A DNA stretch of 42,104 nt from NCBI GenBank assembly GCA_964642545.1, contig CAZXQU010000023.1, positions 1 to 42,104 on the forward strand. Reading direction: 5' to 3'. The position numbers and the translations under genes were made by a program. A model generated the notes under the pieces. The model was not told where the DNA came from. It made no database searches and saw only the letters and a program-made list of their open reading frames with translations. Source of the DNA: QYOJ01 sp964642545. GTDB lineage: Bacteria; Bacteroidota; Bacteroidia; Bacteroidales; FEN-979. Position 1 is the first letter of the stretch, and each line of letters opens with the position of its first letter. Positions 34,582 through 42,104 of the stretch are shown here, piece after piece.

Positions 34582-34990
34582 AAACAGCAGTTCAGTAAGC
34601 AGGATTCTGTTTTAATCTGTCATTTATCTGAACCGGCCGTCACCGGACGGTTTTCGCGACCTACCCCTCCCGTCGCCTTACGGCCCTGGCGAGCAGCCAG
34701 GTGATTTGCATCAGCGGGATGTACATGGTCTTTCAACCCATGAGGTTTACCCACCCCGGATGTTGCCATCCGAGATCGTGGTCTCTTACACCACGTTTTC
34801 ACCCTGGCCTGTTTGAGCATCCCAGCGGGTCGCCCAAACAGGTGGTTATTTTCTGTGGCACTAGCTGTAACCCGATTGCCCGGATCCCTTCCTGTTAGGA
34901 AGCATGGTGCTCTTTGTTGTCCCGACTTTCCTCCCCGGAAAAAGTTTTAAAAATATACTTTCTCCGGAGCGACAGAACGAACTGCTGGTA
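34582..34990 (-). ncRNA. rnpB: RNase P RNA (M1 RNA), type A
   Basis: Catalytic RNA that matures tRNA 5' ends. On the reverse strand the universal conserved blocks occur in order: GAGGAAAGTC (34933-34924), the CCACAGAAAA block (34858-34849), GGGTGAAAACGTGGTGTAAG (within 34804-34780), and ACAGAATCCTGCTTA (34610-34596). The termini pair: CAGCAGTTC near the 5' end (34987-34979) is complementary to GAACTGCTG near the 3' end (34593-34585), forming P1. P3 (about 34967-34934) is AU-rich. A -7 box lies three to four bases before the predicted 5' end near 34989. The 3' boundary touches the assembly gap but looks essentially complete. Confidence 0.95.
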
Positions 34991-34992
34991 TG

Positions 34993-35000
34993 CAAAGATA
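34993..35000 (-). promoter_or_regulatory. rnpB -7 box
   Basis: TATCTTTG on the reverse strand, a few bases before the P1 helix of RNase P RNA, which places transcription start at about 34989. A -33 element is not evident. Confidence 0.5.
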
Positions 35001-35022
35001 GCATAAATCCGTGACATTTTTC

Positions 35023-35030
35023 TACCTTTG
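35023..35030 (+). promoter_or_regulatory. -7 box of the MATE gene
   Basis: TACCTTTG, 19 bp before the ATG at 35050. It lies back-to-back with the rnpB -7 box, 22 bp apart. No clear -33 partner. Confidence 0.45.
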
Positions 35031-35049
35031 GGCCCCTCCATGAACTGTG

Positions 35050-36411
35050 ATGAAAGATTTAAGCCAGGGAAGCGAAGGGAAACTGATATTCAGATTTGCC
35101 GTACCAATGTTGCTGGGAAATGTTTTCCAGCAACTCTACAATGTGGTAGATACGATCATTGTGGGCAAATTCATTGGCAATGAGGCACTCGCTGCTGTAG
35201 GAACCTCTTTCCCTATTATATTTATGTTGATCTCCTTCATCATGGGGATTACAATGGGCTTTACCATTATCATTTCGCAATATTTCGGGGCAAAGGATAT
35301 GGATCGGGTGAAGAAAGCGATCAACACCCTCTATATTTTTGTGTTTTTTGCCTCCATTATCGTGAGTGTGGCTGGTAGTTTTTTAAGCGGTTGGATCTTC
35401 CGGTTGGTCGATTTACCTGAGCAGATCATACCGCAGGCTCAAGATTTTTTGATCATCTTTTTTTTGGGGCTGATCTTTTTATTCGGATATAACGGGACTA
35501 GCGCTATTTTACGCGGTTTGGGAGATTCCAAAACCCCTCTCTATTTTTTGATTGGATCGGTAACACTGAACATCCTTCTTGATCTATTGTTCGTACTCGG
35601 TTTTGGATGGGGTATCAAGGGAGTGGCTTTTGCCACCGTGCTCTCCCAGGCGTTTGCTTTTATAGCGCAGATCATATACCTGAACAAATACCACAGTTTC
35701 CTGAAGTTCTCTTTTCGTGACTTGAAATTCGACAGGCTTATCTTTAACCAGGGCATCCGGATTGGATTGCCAACAGGGTTCCAGCAAACGTTTGTCGCAG
35801 CCGGCATGCTTGCTTTGTACTGGATCGTTAACCAGTATGGTGTGGTAGCAAATGCCGCTTACAGTGCAGCGGGACGGATCGACATGTTTGCAGTGATGCC
35901 GGCCATGAGTTTCAGTGCTGCCCTCAGTACTTTCGTGGGGCAGAATCTTGGAGCCAATCGCCCCGAACGTGTAAAGAGGGGCTTGCGTGATACATTTCTA
36001 ATGACTACCGGGTTTGCGGTTGCCATATCCATAGTGACTGTTTTTTTTGGGAAATACCTGATGATGATGTTTTCCAGTGACCCCGAAGTGATTGAATTGG
36101 GAAGGATGTACCTGATGATCGTCGGATCATTTTATGTTCTCTTCACAACGATGTTTATCATTAACGGGGTTCTGCGTGGAGCAGGGGCAACGTTTATCCC
36201 AATGATAATCACTCTTCTTGCGTTATGGGCCGTGAGGGTTCCTGCAGCATACCTCCTTTCAAGTTTTCCTGAGATAGGTCTTTTTGGCGTTTTCTGGTCG
36301 ATCCCAATCGGATGGCTTACCGGGGTTGTTCTTGCAGCTCTCTATTATTTCTCCGGACGATGGAGAAGCAAAACTGTGGTGAGGTATGATGAAAGGGGTG
36401 TGAGGGTTTGA
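35050..36411 (+). CDS. MATE-family multidrug/metabolite exporter
   Basis: 453 residues, from the ATG at 35050 rather than the GTG just before it. About 12 hydrophobic segments in two related halves. MATE signatures: FRFAVPMLLGNVFQQLYNVV with DTIIVGKFIGNEALAAVGTS in the first half, and RIGLPTGFQQTFVAAGM then AAYSAAGRIDMFAVMPAMSF in the second. Uses an H+ or Na+ gradient to expel cationic compounds. Divergent from rnpB and convergent with the GT4 gene. Substrate unknown. Confidence 0.93.
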   Translation: MKDLSQGSEGKLIFRFAVPMLLGNVFQQLYNVVDTIIVGKFIGNEALAAVGTSFPIIFMLISFIMGITMGFTIIISQYFGAKDMDRVKKAINTLYIFVFFASIIVSVAGSFLSGWIFRLVDLPEQIIPQAQDFLIIFFLGLIFLFGYNGTSAILRGLGDSKTPLYFLIGSVTLNILLDLLFVLGFGWGIKGVAFATVLSQAFAFIAQIIYLNKYHSFLKFSFRDLKFDRLIFNQGIRIGLPTGFQQTFVAAGMLALYWIVNQYGVVANAAYSAAGRIDMFAVMPAMSFSAALSTFVGQNLGANRPERVKRGLRDTFLMTTGFAVAISIVTVFFGKYLMMMFSSDPEVIELGRMYLMIVGSFYVLFTTMFIINGVLRGAGATFIPMIITLLALWAVRVPAAYLLSSFPEIGLFGVFWSIPIGWLTGVVLAALYYFSGRWRSKTVVRYDERGVRV

Positions 36412-36432
36412 GGGTGGGGAGGGAGGAAAGTA

Positions 36433-36458
36433 AGAAATTAGGAAATTAGGGAATTAGG
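36433..36458. repeat. 8-bp tandem repeat at the MATE/GT4 convergent junction
   Basis: Three imperfect units (agaaatta, ggaaatta, gggaatta) plus gg. The unit is the reverse complement of the array at the right edge of the window. Reverse-strand reading of the array supplies the GT4 stop codon (36446-36448) and the final codons. Confidence 0.8.
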
Positions 36459-37762
36459 CAGGGGGTGGTGATTCGATTTAGGATGATGGAGAGGTGCTCG
36501 GTGAGAGACTTCCTCGAGTAGGCTTCAATGTTTTTACTTTCAGAAGAAAGCGTTCCGTTTTTATACCGGGAATAAAAGTCAAGGATATTTCTCTCCATGC
36601 TGACGATATCTCCGTGATCCGAGATCAGGCCCGAATTGGTTTGTTTCAGAATCTCAGCGGCGTCGCCATCCAGAGGGCCAATACAAAGAATAGGCCGTTT
36701 TGCAGCCATGTATTCAAAGAATTTTCCGGTAAGAATCATCTTTGCGTTTGGTGCATTGTTAATGATCAGAAGAAGAACCTGGGATTGACGTTGTGCGATT
36801 ACCACCTGATCGTGAGGCAGGTAAGGAATTCGGTTTACATAGCGTGCAAGTCCGTTAGAATCGAGAGACTTTGTTACTGTATAATCGATTTTTCCAATCA
36901 GCTTGATCTCCAGATCAGCAGCCAGGTCCTCGTGGGTCGTGATGAGGGTTTGCAACACTGACCACAGTGCCTCAGGATTTCGTGTGCTCACCAGTGTGCC
37001 GATATGGGCAATAGAGAATTTTTTATCCATCACGGCTTCCGGGGCAAGAAGGATATCATCAGAATCAAAACCATTGGTAATTACATCATATTTCCTGGGA
37101 AGAATCCGGGTAAAATCCTTGGCCATGGTATTGCTTATCACTGTAACAGCCGAAGCATCCTTGAGAACCATCCTTTCAAGCCGATGGTGTTCTTTATTAG
37201 CGGAGGCAGTTAACTTCAGGTCCTTATAAAAATCGATATTGGTCCAGGGGTCCCTGAAATCGGCGAGCCAAGGGATATTGAACTGCCGGGTAATTTTCCA
37301 TGCTGTCAGGTGCATTGAGTGCGGAGGACCTGTAGAGACAATGGCGTCCACATGATTTGCTTTAAGGTATTTTTTCAGAAACCGGACAGAGGGGTTGATC
37401 CAGAATTTTCTGGCATCCGGGATGAAAAGATTTCCCCTGATCCATACAGAGATGTTTTCCAGGAACCGGTTTTGTTTTTTTTCTGAGAGGAACGCGGCAT
37501 TGATCTTCTCCTCTTTTTTCCTGCCCATCATCTTTTTATATGCGGCATATGGTTCCCAGATGGGTTGACGAAGGATCGTTAATCCTTCGGGAATGTCTTT
37601 TTCAAGAGAATCATCCTGTTCGGGATATTCAGGATTATCGGGAATATACAGCACTGGTTCCCAGTTGAAACCGCGCAGGTATTTCACGAATTTCAACCAG
37701 CGTTGTACCCCGGCTCCACCACTTGGTGGCCAGTAGTAGGTGATTATCAGAACCTTTTTCAT
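36446..37762 (-). CDS. GT4-family glycosyltransferase
   Basis: 438 residues from the ATG at 37762, which overlaps the upstream YfhO stop (TAATG); an ATG at 37777 lies inside that gene and is less likely. The N-terminal Rossmann half starts VLIITYYWPPSGGAGVQRWL, with STGPPHSMHLTAWKITRQFN and LADFRDPWTNIDFYKD. The C-terminal half has ITNGFDSDDI, FSIAHIGTLVSTRNPEALWS and GKFFEYMAAKRPILCIGP, the GT-B donor-binding region. It would transfer a sugar from a nucleotide donor during surface-glycan assembly. Donor and acceptor unknown. The last codons are encoded by a short tandem repeat. Confidence 0.88.
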   Translation of the reverse strand: MKKVLIITYYWPPSGGAGVQRWLKFVKYLRGFNWEPVLYIPDNPEYPEQDDSLEKDIPEGLTILRQPIWEPYAAYKKMMGRKKEEKINAAFLSEKKQNRFLENISVWIRGNLFIPDARKFWINPSVRFLKKYLKANHVDAIVSTGPPHSMHLTAWKITRQFNIPWLADFRDPWTNIDFYKDLKLTASANKEHHRLERMVLKDASAVTVISNTMAKDFTRILPRKYDVITNGFDSDDILLAPEAVMDKKFSIAHIGTLVSTRNPEALWSVLQTLITTHEDLAADLEIKLIGKIDYTVTKSLDSNGLARYVNRIPYLPHDQVVIAQRQSQVLLLIINNAPNAKMILTGKFFEYMAAKRPILCIGPLDGDAAEILKQTNSGLISDHGDIVSMERNILDFYSRYKNGTLSSESKNIEAYSRKSLTEHLSIILNRITTPCLIP

Positions 37763-40206
37763 TATGCGGATTTCCATACCTTCCGGGCTTCAAGCACACC
37801 AAGGAGTATGATTAATAAGAGAAGGATGATGGAGCTGATGAATGAGATCTTTTCTCCAACCACATAAACATTGGGTTCAAATTTGAATTCCAGCTTATGG
37901 TTGCCAGCAGGAAGAACCATTGCTCTAAGTACATAGTTGGCACGGAAGTGAGGGGTCAGTTCTCCATCAACATAGGCATTCCAGCCTTTTGGATAGTAGA
38001 TTTCCGAAAACACAGCCAAACCGTCTTTGCCTGTGTTATAATCGTAGGTCAGATCATTTGGTGCGTAGGAAGTCAGGCTGATATAAGCCACTGAATCTCT
38101 TCCCGGAGTGAATGATGTAAGCGTATTTTCGAAACGTTTATCAATGATGGCTGTATCGGCAGGATTGAAAATTGATATAGCGGCCATCTCCTGGTCGGCA
38201 TTGTCGACCAACTCATATCCTTTCACAAACCAGGCATGCCCGAGTGCGTCATAGTTGCGTTGTGCCGTTGGCTTTCGGTCTTCACCAGGAAGAATAAAGT
38301 ATTTCGTATTGAGCATATTCAGAACGCTCATGTTTTGTTTGCTAATCTGATTTTCGATGAGTTCCTGGTAGCGTCTCAGTTTGGCTCCATGGTAACCTCC
38401 AATACTCTTATGAAAGTAAGAGGTGCTGGCATCGTTGAATGTGTTGACTGTGAGGTTGAAGACTCTGAAATCTGGATCGGGGTCCTGCAGGATTTGCTGA
38501 TCGGCTTCCGTGGGAGTAAATGGCTTCTCAACCTTTGTTTTCGTGGTGAAACTATCGTTGTTCAGGTACCGCTTACTGATCACAAACATATCCAGCAGAA
38601 TCAGGGCTGCCAGTATCATGTAAACGTAAGTTTTATTGAGTTTGCTGAGCAGGAAAGCCCAGAGTACACCTGCTGTCAGGATGACAAAGGCGAAGGAGCG
38701 CAAGGCATCAAGGCGTACGAGCCGTGCCCGTTCATCGCGGATGGCCTGCATCATCCAATCGGGGAACTGGAATTGCTGCTGGATGGAGGCATCATTGGCT
38801 CCGGTAAAACTAAGGAATACTCCGGGCATGATCACAAACAGTAATGCAATTCCTCCGGTGATTCCGGCTGCAATCTGGAGCGATTTAACCAGCTTCTTTT
38901 GATCCAGATGCTTTTCGAAGAGCACCTTAAGCGCCATTAACCCAAGGATAGGCATGGCTATTTCTGCAATCACCAGTGCCATGGATACAGCCCGAAACTT
39001 ATTGTAACCAGGGACGTATTCCATAAAGAAGTCGGTGAAGGCCATAAAGTTGTGCCCCCAGGATAGAAGAATTGACAATACCGTTACGGATAGGAGCCAC
39101 CATTTCAGCGGTCCTCTCACAATGATCAGTCCCAGAATAAACAAGAAGAATACAATCGCTCCAACATAGACTGGTCCCGCCACGGAGGGTTGGTTCCCGA
39201 AGTAAAGGAAGGGGAGTGGGTATTTGGTGAATTGAGCGATCTGGTTCTGAGGAACGTTATTCTCTTTCAAGGCTTCTACGATAGCTGAGCTTTCGCTGAT
39301 TTTTGCCGCGGATGCTCCGCCATAGAAGTTGGGAATAAAGAGGGTCATTGTTTCACCAACACCATAGCTCCACTGGGTGGCATAGTCTTTATCGAGTCCG
39401 GAAGTCTTGTTCTCGAGATTGCTTGTAAGTTCAGATTTTCCCCTGATCGTATCTTTACCGTATTCCCAGGTTGCCCATAGCGTTGCGATATTGGTGAGAG
39501 CGGCAAAGGAAGCAGCGATTATCAAGACGCCAACCGATGCAAACAATTTTACAATACGTTTTTCCCTGATTGCGAAAATCAGTTCAAAGAGGCCCAGGAT
39601 AAATACCATGATTACCAGATAATAGGTGATCTGAGGGTGATTTGCCTTGATCTCGAGCGAGAGGAAGATGGCTGTGAGGATTCCTCCGAGAATGTATTTT
39701 CGTCTCAATGTGAGGATGATTCCGGCAAGAACAGGTGCAATATAAGCAATCGCGTGAGCCTTAGAGTTATGACCAACATCAATGATGATGAAGAAGTAGG
39801 AGGAGAAGGCAAACGCAATTGCTCCGGCAATAGCCAGCCAGGGATCAATTTTCAATACGAGAAGCAGGATAAAGAATCCGATGAAGTAGAGAAATACGGT
39901 ACTGGCCGGATGGGGGAGTCCGAGTGAAAGAATTGTATCCAGGTAGCCCAGAATATTTCCCTTGTAGACGACAGAGATCTGGTATGCAGGCATCCCGCCG
40001 AACATGGAGTTGGTCCAGAGTGGTTCTGTGTCGGTCTTCTCCCTGAAGTCGGCAATCTCTTTTGACATGCCGGTGAACTGCATGATGTCGGATTGCTGAA
40101 TTCGTTTCCCTTCAAGCAATGGGCTGAAATAGATCATGGTAATCACCAGAAAAACAAAAACGGCGGTAATGTATGGAAGGATGGTCTTGAAATCGAACTT
40201 TTTCAT
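37762..40206 (-). CDS. YfhO-family polytopic membrane protein
   Basis: 814 residues from the ATG at 40206 (MKKFDFKTILPYITAVFVFL); upstream in-frame codons run into the rpmH terminator. About 12-14 helices, with a first extracytoplasmic loop holding QQSDIMQFTGMSKEIADFRE and LWTNSMFGGMPAYQISVVYK, typical of YfhO. A large C-terminal periplasmic domain (about 590-780) ends in YPKGWNAYVDGELTPHFRAN and PAGNHKLEFKFEPN, then a final helix. Family members are GT-C-like proteins implicated in glycosylating teichoic acids in Firmicutes; the role in Bacteroidota is not defined. Coupled to a GT4 enzyme, it may act on a polyprenyl-linked sugar. Confidence 0.88.
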   Translation of the reverse strand: MKKFDFKTILPYITAVFVFLVITMIYFSPLLEGKRIQQSDIMQFTGMSKEIADFREKTDTEPLWTNSMFGGMPAYQISVVYKGNILGYLDTILSLGLPHPASTVFLYFIGFFILLLVLKIDPWLAIAGAIAFAFSSYFFIIIDVGHNSKAHAIAYIAPVLAGIILTLRRKYILGGILTAIFLSLEIKANHPQITYYLVIMVFILGLFELIFAIREKRIVKLFASVGVLIIAASFAALTNIATLWATWEYGKDTIRGKSELTSNLENKTSGLDKDYATQWSYGVGETMTLFIPNFYGGASAAKISESSAIVEALKENNVPQNQIAQFTKYPLPFLYFGNQPSVAGPVYVGAIVFFLFILGLIIVRGPLKWWLLSVTVLSILLSWGHNFMAFTDFFMEYVPGYNKFRAVSMALVIAEIAMPILGLMALKVLFEKHLDQKKLVKSLQIAAGITGGIALLFVIMPGVFLSFTGANDASIQQQFQFPDWMMQAIRDERARLVRLDALRSFAFVILTAGVLWAFLLSKLNKTYVYMILAALILLDMFVISKRYLNNDSFTTKTKVEKPFTPTEADQQILQDPDPDFRVFNLTVNTFNDASTSYFHKSIGGYHGAKLRRYQELIENQISKQNMSVLNMLNTKYFILPGEDRKPTAQRNYDALGHAWFVKGYELVDNADQEMAAISIFNPADTAIIDKRFENTLTSFTPGRDSVAYISLTSYAPNDLTYDYNTGKDGLAVFSEIYYPKGWNAYVDGELTPHFRANYVLRAMVLPAGNHKLEFKFEPNVYVVGEKISFISSIILLLLIILLGVLEARKVWKSA

Positions 40207-40230
40207 GGGTGTATATTTAGCTGAGTGGTG

Positions 40231-40268
40231 AAAATAAAAAAAGAAGATCATATTTCATAATCTTCTTT
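40231..40268 (-). terminator. Rho-independent terminator after rpmH
   Basis: On the reverse strand a perfect 9-bp stem (AAAGAAGAT with ATCTTCTTT, 11-nt loop) is followed by a long U-rich run (40239-40231). It is 23 bp past the rpmH stop and ends 24 bp before the YfhO start. Confidence 0.8.
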
Positions 40269-40291
40269 CTCTACAAAGGTGGTTAAAAAAA

Positions 40292-40453
40292 TTAATTCTT
40301 ATCCAACTTTTCGTCTGAAACGCTCAATTTCTTTCTTCCTTTAGCCCTTCTTGCTGCCAGAACCTTCCTTCCGTTTGCACTGGCCATCCGTTCGCGGAAA
40401 CCGTGTTTGTTCTTCCTTTTTCTTTTCGAAGGGTTGTATGTTGGTTGTGCCAT
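40292..40453 (-). CDS. rpmH: Ribosomal protein L34
   Basis: 53 residues read from the ATG at 40453 to TAA at 40294-40292. It opens MAQPTYNPSKRKRKNKHGFR and continues ERMASANGRKVLAARRAKGR, the diagnostic L34 sequence (family usually 44-52 residues), then an acidic/basic tail of KKLSVSDEKLDKN that is slightly longer than average. Basic and small, it binds 23S rRNA in the large subunit. It has its own promoter and terminator. The rnpA gene that often follows rpmH is absent here: the next gene is yfhO-like. Confidence 0.97.
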   Translation of the reverse strand: MAQPTYNPSKRKRKNKHGFRERMASANGRKVLAARRAKGRKKLSVSDEKLDKN

Positions 40454-40474
40454 GGTAACTGAATTTTAGGGCTG

Positions 40475-40505
40475 CAAAAGTATAAAGATAAATTCAGAAT
40501 TCAAA
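40475..40505 (-). promoter_or_regulatory. rpmH promoter
   Basis: TTTG (40505-40502), 19-bp spacer and TACTTTTG (40482-40475) on the reverse strand, 21 bases before the rpmH ATG. Among the best matches to the Bacteroidota consensus in the window. Confidence 0.7.
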
Positions 40506-40507
40506 AT

Positions 40508-41965
40508 TTATTTTACCGGAATATCTTTCAGGGTTTCAACGAGGAAGTCCCAGAATTTTTCCACGGTGCCTATATTTACTTTTTCATCCGGAGAGTGCGG
40601 GAAGCGGATGGTTGGTCCGAATGAGATCATGTCCCAATTCGGATAAGCCCCTCCAAGGATTCCACATTCCAGTCCGGCATGAATTGCCCTAATTTCAGGA
40701 ACCTTCCCGAATTTCTTCTGGTAAACGTCCTGCATAGCTTTTAAAATGGCAGACTCCGGATTTGGTTTCCAACCCTGGTATTGTCCGTCGAAAATAATCT
40801 TCGCGCCTGCCAGTTCAAATACAGATTGGATCATCTGCTCAAGATCGAACTTGGCAGAGTCGACTGAACTTCTCAGGAGGCATTGAATCCTGATTTCGCC
40901 ATTGGCTGATTTCACGATTGCCAAGTTTGTAGAGGTTTCTACCAATCCGGGCATCTCGTTACTCATTCGGATTACACCGTTGGGGCATGCATAAATCGCA
41001 TTGAGCAGGTTATGTTGTGTTTTTTCATCTATCCAGGCTGAGGGTGTTTCCACGGGATCAACCAGGATAGCTAGATCGGGTTCCACAGCGGAAAGTTCCT
41101 TTCGGACGATCTCTGTCAGCTCTTTCACATAAGCCAGGAAGCCCTCTTTGTTTGTAGTCGGGACTCCAACGATCGCTGACGATTCGCGTGGGATGGCATT
41201 GCGTAGGCTTCCACCATCGATGCTGGCAAGACGCAGGCCGAATTGTCGTTCGGTAACCCACATCAGGCGGGTGAGGATCTTGTTTGAGTTACCACGACCA
41301 AGAGGAATATCAAGGCCGCTATGACCGCCTTTGAGCCCTTTGACGGTCAGTTTGAACGTCGCAATACCAACAGGGGCTTCAATCTCCTGGTAGTCAAATG
41401 TTGCATTGGCATTGGTGCCACCGGCACATCCGATGTAGAGTTCACCTTCATCTTCTGAATCCATATTCAACAGGATATCCCCTTTGAGAACTCCGGGTTT
41501 AAGACCAAAAGCGCCTGTCATGCCGGTCTCTTCATCGATGGTAAAAAGGGCTTCAATGGGGCCATGCTGCAGGTCTTTAGCTGCGAGGACTGACATTGTA
41601 GCGGCGACTCCAATCCCATTGTCAGATCCAAGAGTGGTACCTTCAGCTTTCACCCAGTCACCATCCACATATGGTTTCAATGGATCTTTTACAAAATCGT
41701 GCTTGGTATCTTCATTTTTCTGTGGGACCATATCCAGATGGGACTGAAGGATCACGCCCTGGCGGTTTTCCATTCCGGGAGTTGCGGGTTTGAAGATAAT
41801 GACATTGCCCACCTCATCAACAATGGTTTCAAGGCCATGTTCCTTGCCGAAGTCAACAACGTATTTACTAACCATCTCCTCGTGTTTTGAGGGGCGGGGG
41901 ATTTGGGTCAGTTCATAGAAATATTTCCAGAGTGATTCGGGCTTGAGGGTTAAGAGTTTACTCAT
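40508..41965 (-). CDS. pepD: Aminoacyl-histidine dipeptidase (Xaa-His, M20 family)
   Basis: 485 residues, the normal PepD length. M20C landmarks: PRPSKHEEMVSKYV, ILQSHLDMVPQKN with metal-ligand His, LGSDNGIGVAATMSVLA with the bridging Asp, FTIDEETGMTGAFGL with the catalytic Glu pair, and AIHAGLECGILGGAYPNWDM with SFGPTIRFPHSPDEKVNIGT at the C-terminus. Cytoplasmic hydrolysis of dipeptides such as carnosine, with two zinc ions. No Bacteroidota-consensus promoter was seen upstream. Monocistronic as far as the window shows. Confidence 0.96.
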   Translation of the reverse strand: MSKLLTLKPESLWKYFYELTQIPRPSKHEEMVSKYVVDFGKEHGLETIVDEVGNVIIFKPATPGMENRQGVILQSHLDMVPQKNEDTKHDFVKDPLKPYVDGDWVKAEGTTLGSDNGIGVAATMSVLAAKDLQHGPIEALFTIDEETGMTGAFGLKPGVLKGDILLNMDSEDEGELYIGCAGGTNANATFDYQEIEAPVGIATFKLTVKGLKGGHSGLDIPLGRGNSNKILTRLMWVTERQFGLRLASIDGGSLRNAIPRESSAIVGVPTTNKEGFLAYVKELTEIVRKELSAVEPDLAILVDPVETPSAWIDEKTQHNLLNAIYACPNGVIRMSNEMPGLVETSTNLAIVKSANGEIRIQCLLRSSVDSAKFDLEQMIQSVFELAGAKIIFDGQYQGWKPNPESAILKAMQDVYQKKFGKVPEIRAIHAGLECGILGGAYPNWDMISFGPTIRFPHSPDEKVNIGTVEKFWDFLVETLKDIPVK

Positions 41966-42012
41966 GATTTATTTGATTTTATTAAGGTTACTTTTAAAGT
42001 TGTCGGTTGTTG

Positions 42013-42033
42013 GTTTCAAGTTTCAGGTTTCAG
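42013..42033. repeat. 7-bp tandem repeat upstream of pepD
   Basis: Three units, gtttcaa, gtttcag and gtttcag, in the intergenic stretch right of pepD, 15 bp before the 8-bp array. Confidence 0.7.
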
Positions 42034-42048
42034 GTTGTCCTCCCTGAC

Positions 42049-42104
42049 CTAATTTCCTAATTTCCTAATTTCCTAATTTCCTAATTTCCTAATTTCCTAA
42101 TTTC
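42049..42104. repeat. 8-bp tandem array running off the window
   Basis: Seven perfect copies of ctaatttc fill the last 56 bases and end exactly at the window edge, so the real array may be longer. The same unit, inverted and less perfect, occurs at 36433-36458. Confidence 0.95.

Noticed and set aside
34620..34898. Open frames on both strands of about 65 codons
   Set aside because: They lie wholly inside the RNase P RNA gene; translated products match no protein pattern and the RNA signatures explain the sequence.
38236..38844. Forward 202-codon frame
   Set aside because: Antisense shadow of the YfhO gene; Cys/Val-rich with no family resemblance.
42049..42104. CRISPR array
   Set aside because: The repeats are contiguous 8-bp units without spacers, and no cas gene is present. 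No other direct-repeat/spacer pattern was seen in the window.

Overview
This 42.1 kb window looks like one scaffold of a Bacteroidota bacterium, probably an uncultivated Bacteroidales-like lineage. Support comes from several Bacteroidota-type promoters (a -7 box of the form TAnnTTTG with TTG/TTTG about 20 bp upstream), an archaeal/eukaryotic-type prolyl-tRNA synthetase, a FadL-like porin, LpxR- and PagL-like lipid A deacylases, head-GIN and YfhO proteins, and a family routinely labelled 'asparagine synthetase B' in this phylum. A run of 10 N at 34572-34581 and a right edge lying inside a perfect 8-bp tandem array suggest a draft or metagenome assembly.

Layout. 0-2.5 kb: the first codons of a secreted protein and a membrane pyrophosphatase (hppA). 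2.6-5.9 kb: a forward unit of a bifunctional-nuclease-like protein, nucleoside transporter, thyA and folA, i.e. nucleoside uptake plus the thymidylate/folate cycle. 5.9-10.1 kb: a reverse block of a secreted amidotransferase-like protein, dnaB and an LpxR-like lipid A deacylase. 10.1-13 kb: a small exported protein, purine nucleoside phosphorylase overlapping lpxK, and a stand-alone receiver whose phospho-acceptor Asp is Glu. 13.1-16.7 kb: Nif3-like protein, coiled-coil zinc-ribbon protein and TPR protein, tightly coupled. 16.7-19.7 kb: FadL-like porin and a Tyr/Trp/Gly-rich secreted protein. 19.8-25.5 kb: proS, head-GIN lipoprotein, PagL-like deacylase, mazG, PAP2 phosphatase, 2-Cys peroxiredoxin. 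25.6-31.4 kb: glycosyltransferase, TolC, MacB-type permease without an ATPase, and HlyD adaptor, read as one reverse unit. 31.5-35 kb: gyrB, 5'-truncated wecB, assembly gap, and the RNase P RNA gene. 35-42 kb: MATE exporter, GT4 glycosyltransferase, YfhO protein, rpmH (ribosomal protein L34) and pepD.

Themes are envelope biology (LpxK, two lipid A deacylases, PAP2 phosphatase, WecB, GT4, YfhO, GT39-like, TolC/HlyD/MacB) mixed with housekeeping (DnaB, GyrB, ProS, RNase P, L34). No CRISPR array, prophage, IS element, tRNA or dedicated defence system was found. The most unusual features are architectural. All six convergent gene junctions either overlap by 4 bp, abut exactly, or are filled by a short tandem repeat that supplies one gene's stop codon. 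One terminator lies inside the coding region of the opposite gene. Several promoters sit so close to the start codon that leaderless transcripts are likely. Protein-level oddities are the D-to-E receiver, an Asn in place of the catalytic Glu in the PagL-like protein, an N243D-type purine nucleoside phosphorylase, and a long N-terminal extension on the LpxR-like protein. I did not find a convincing wholly new multi-gene system.
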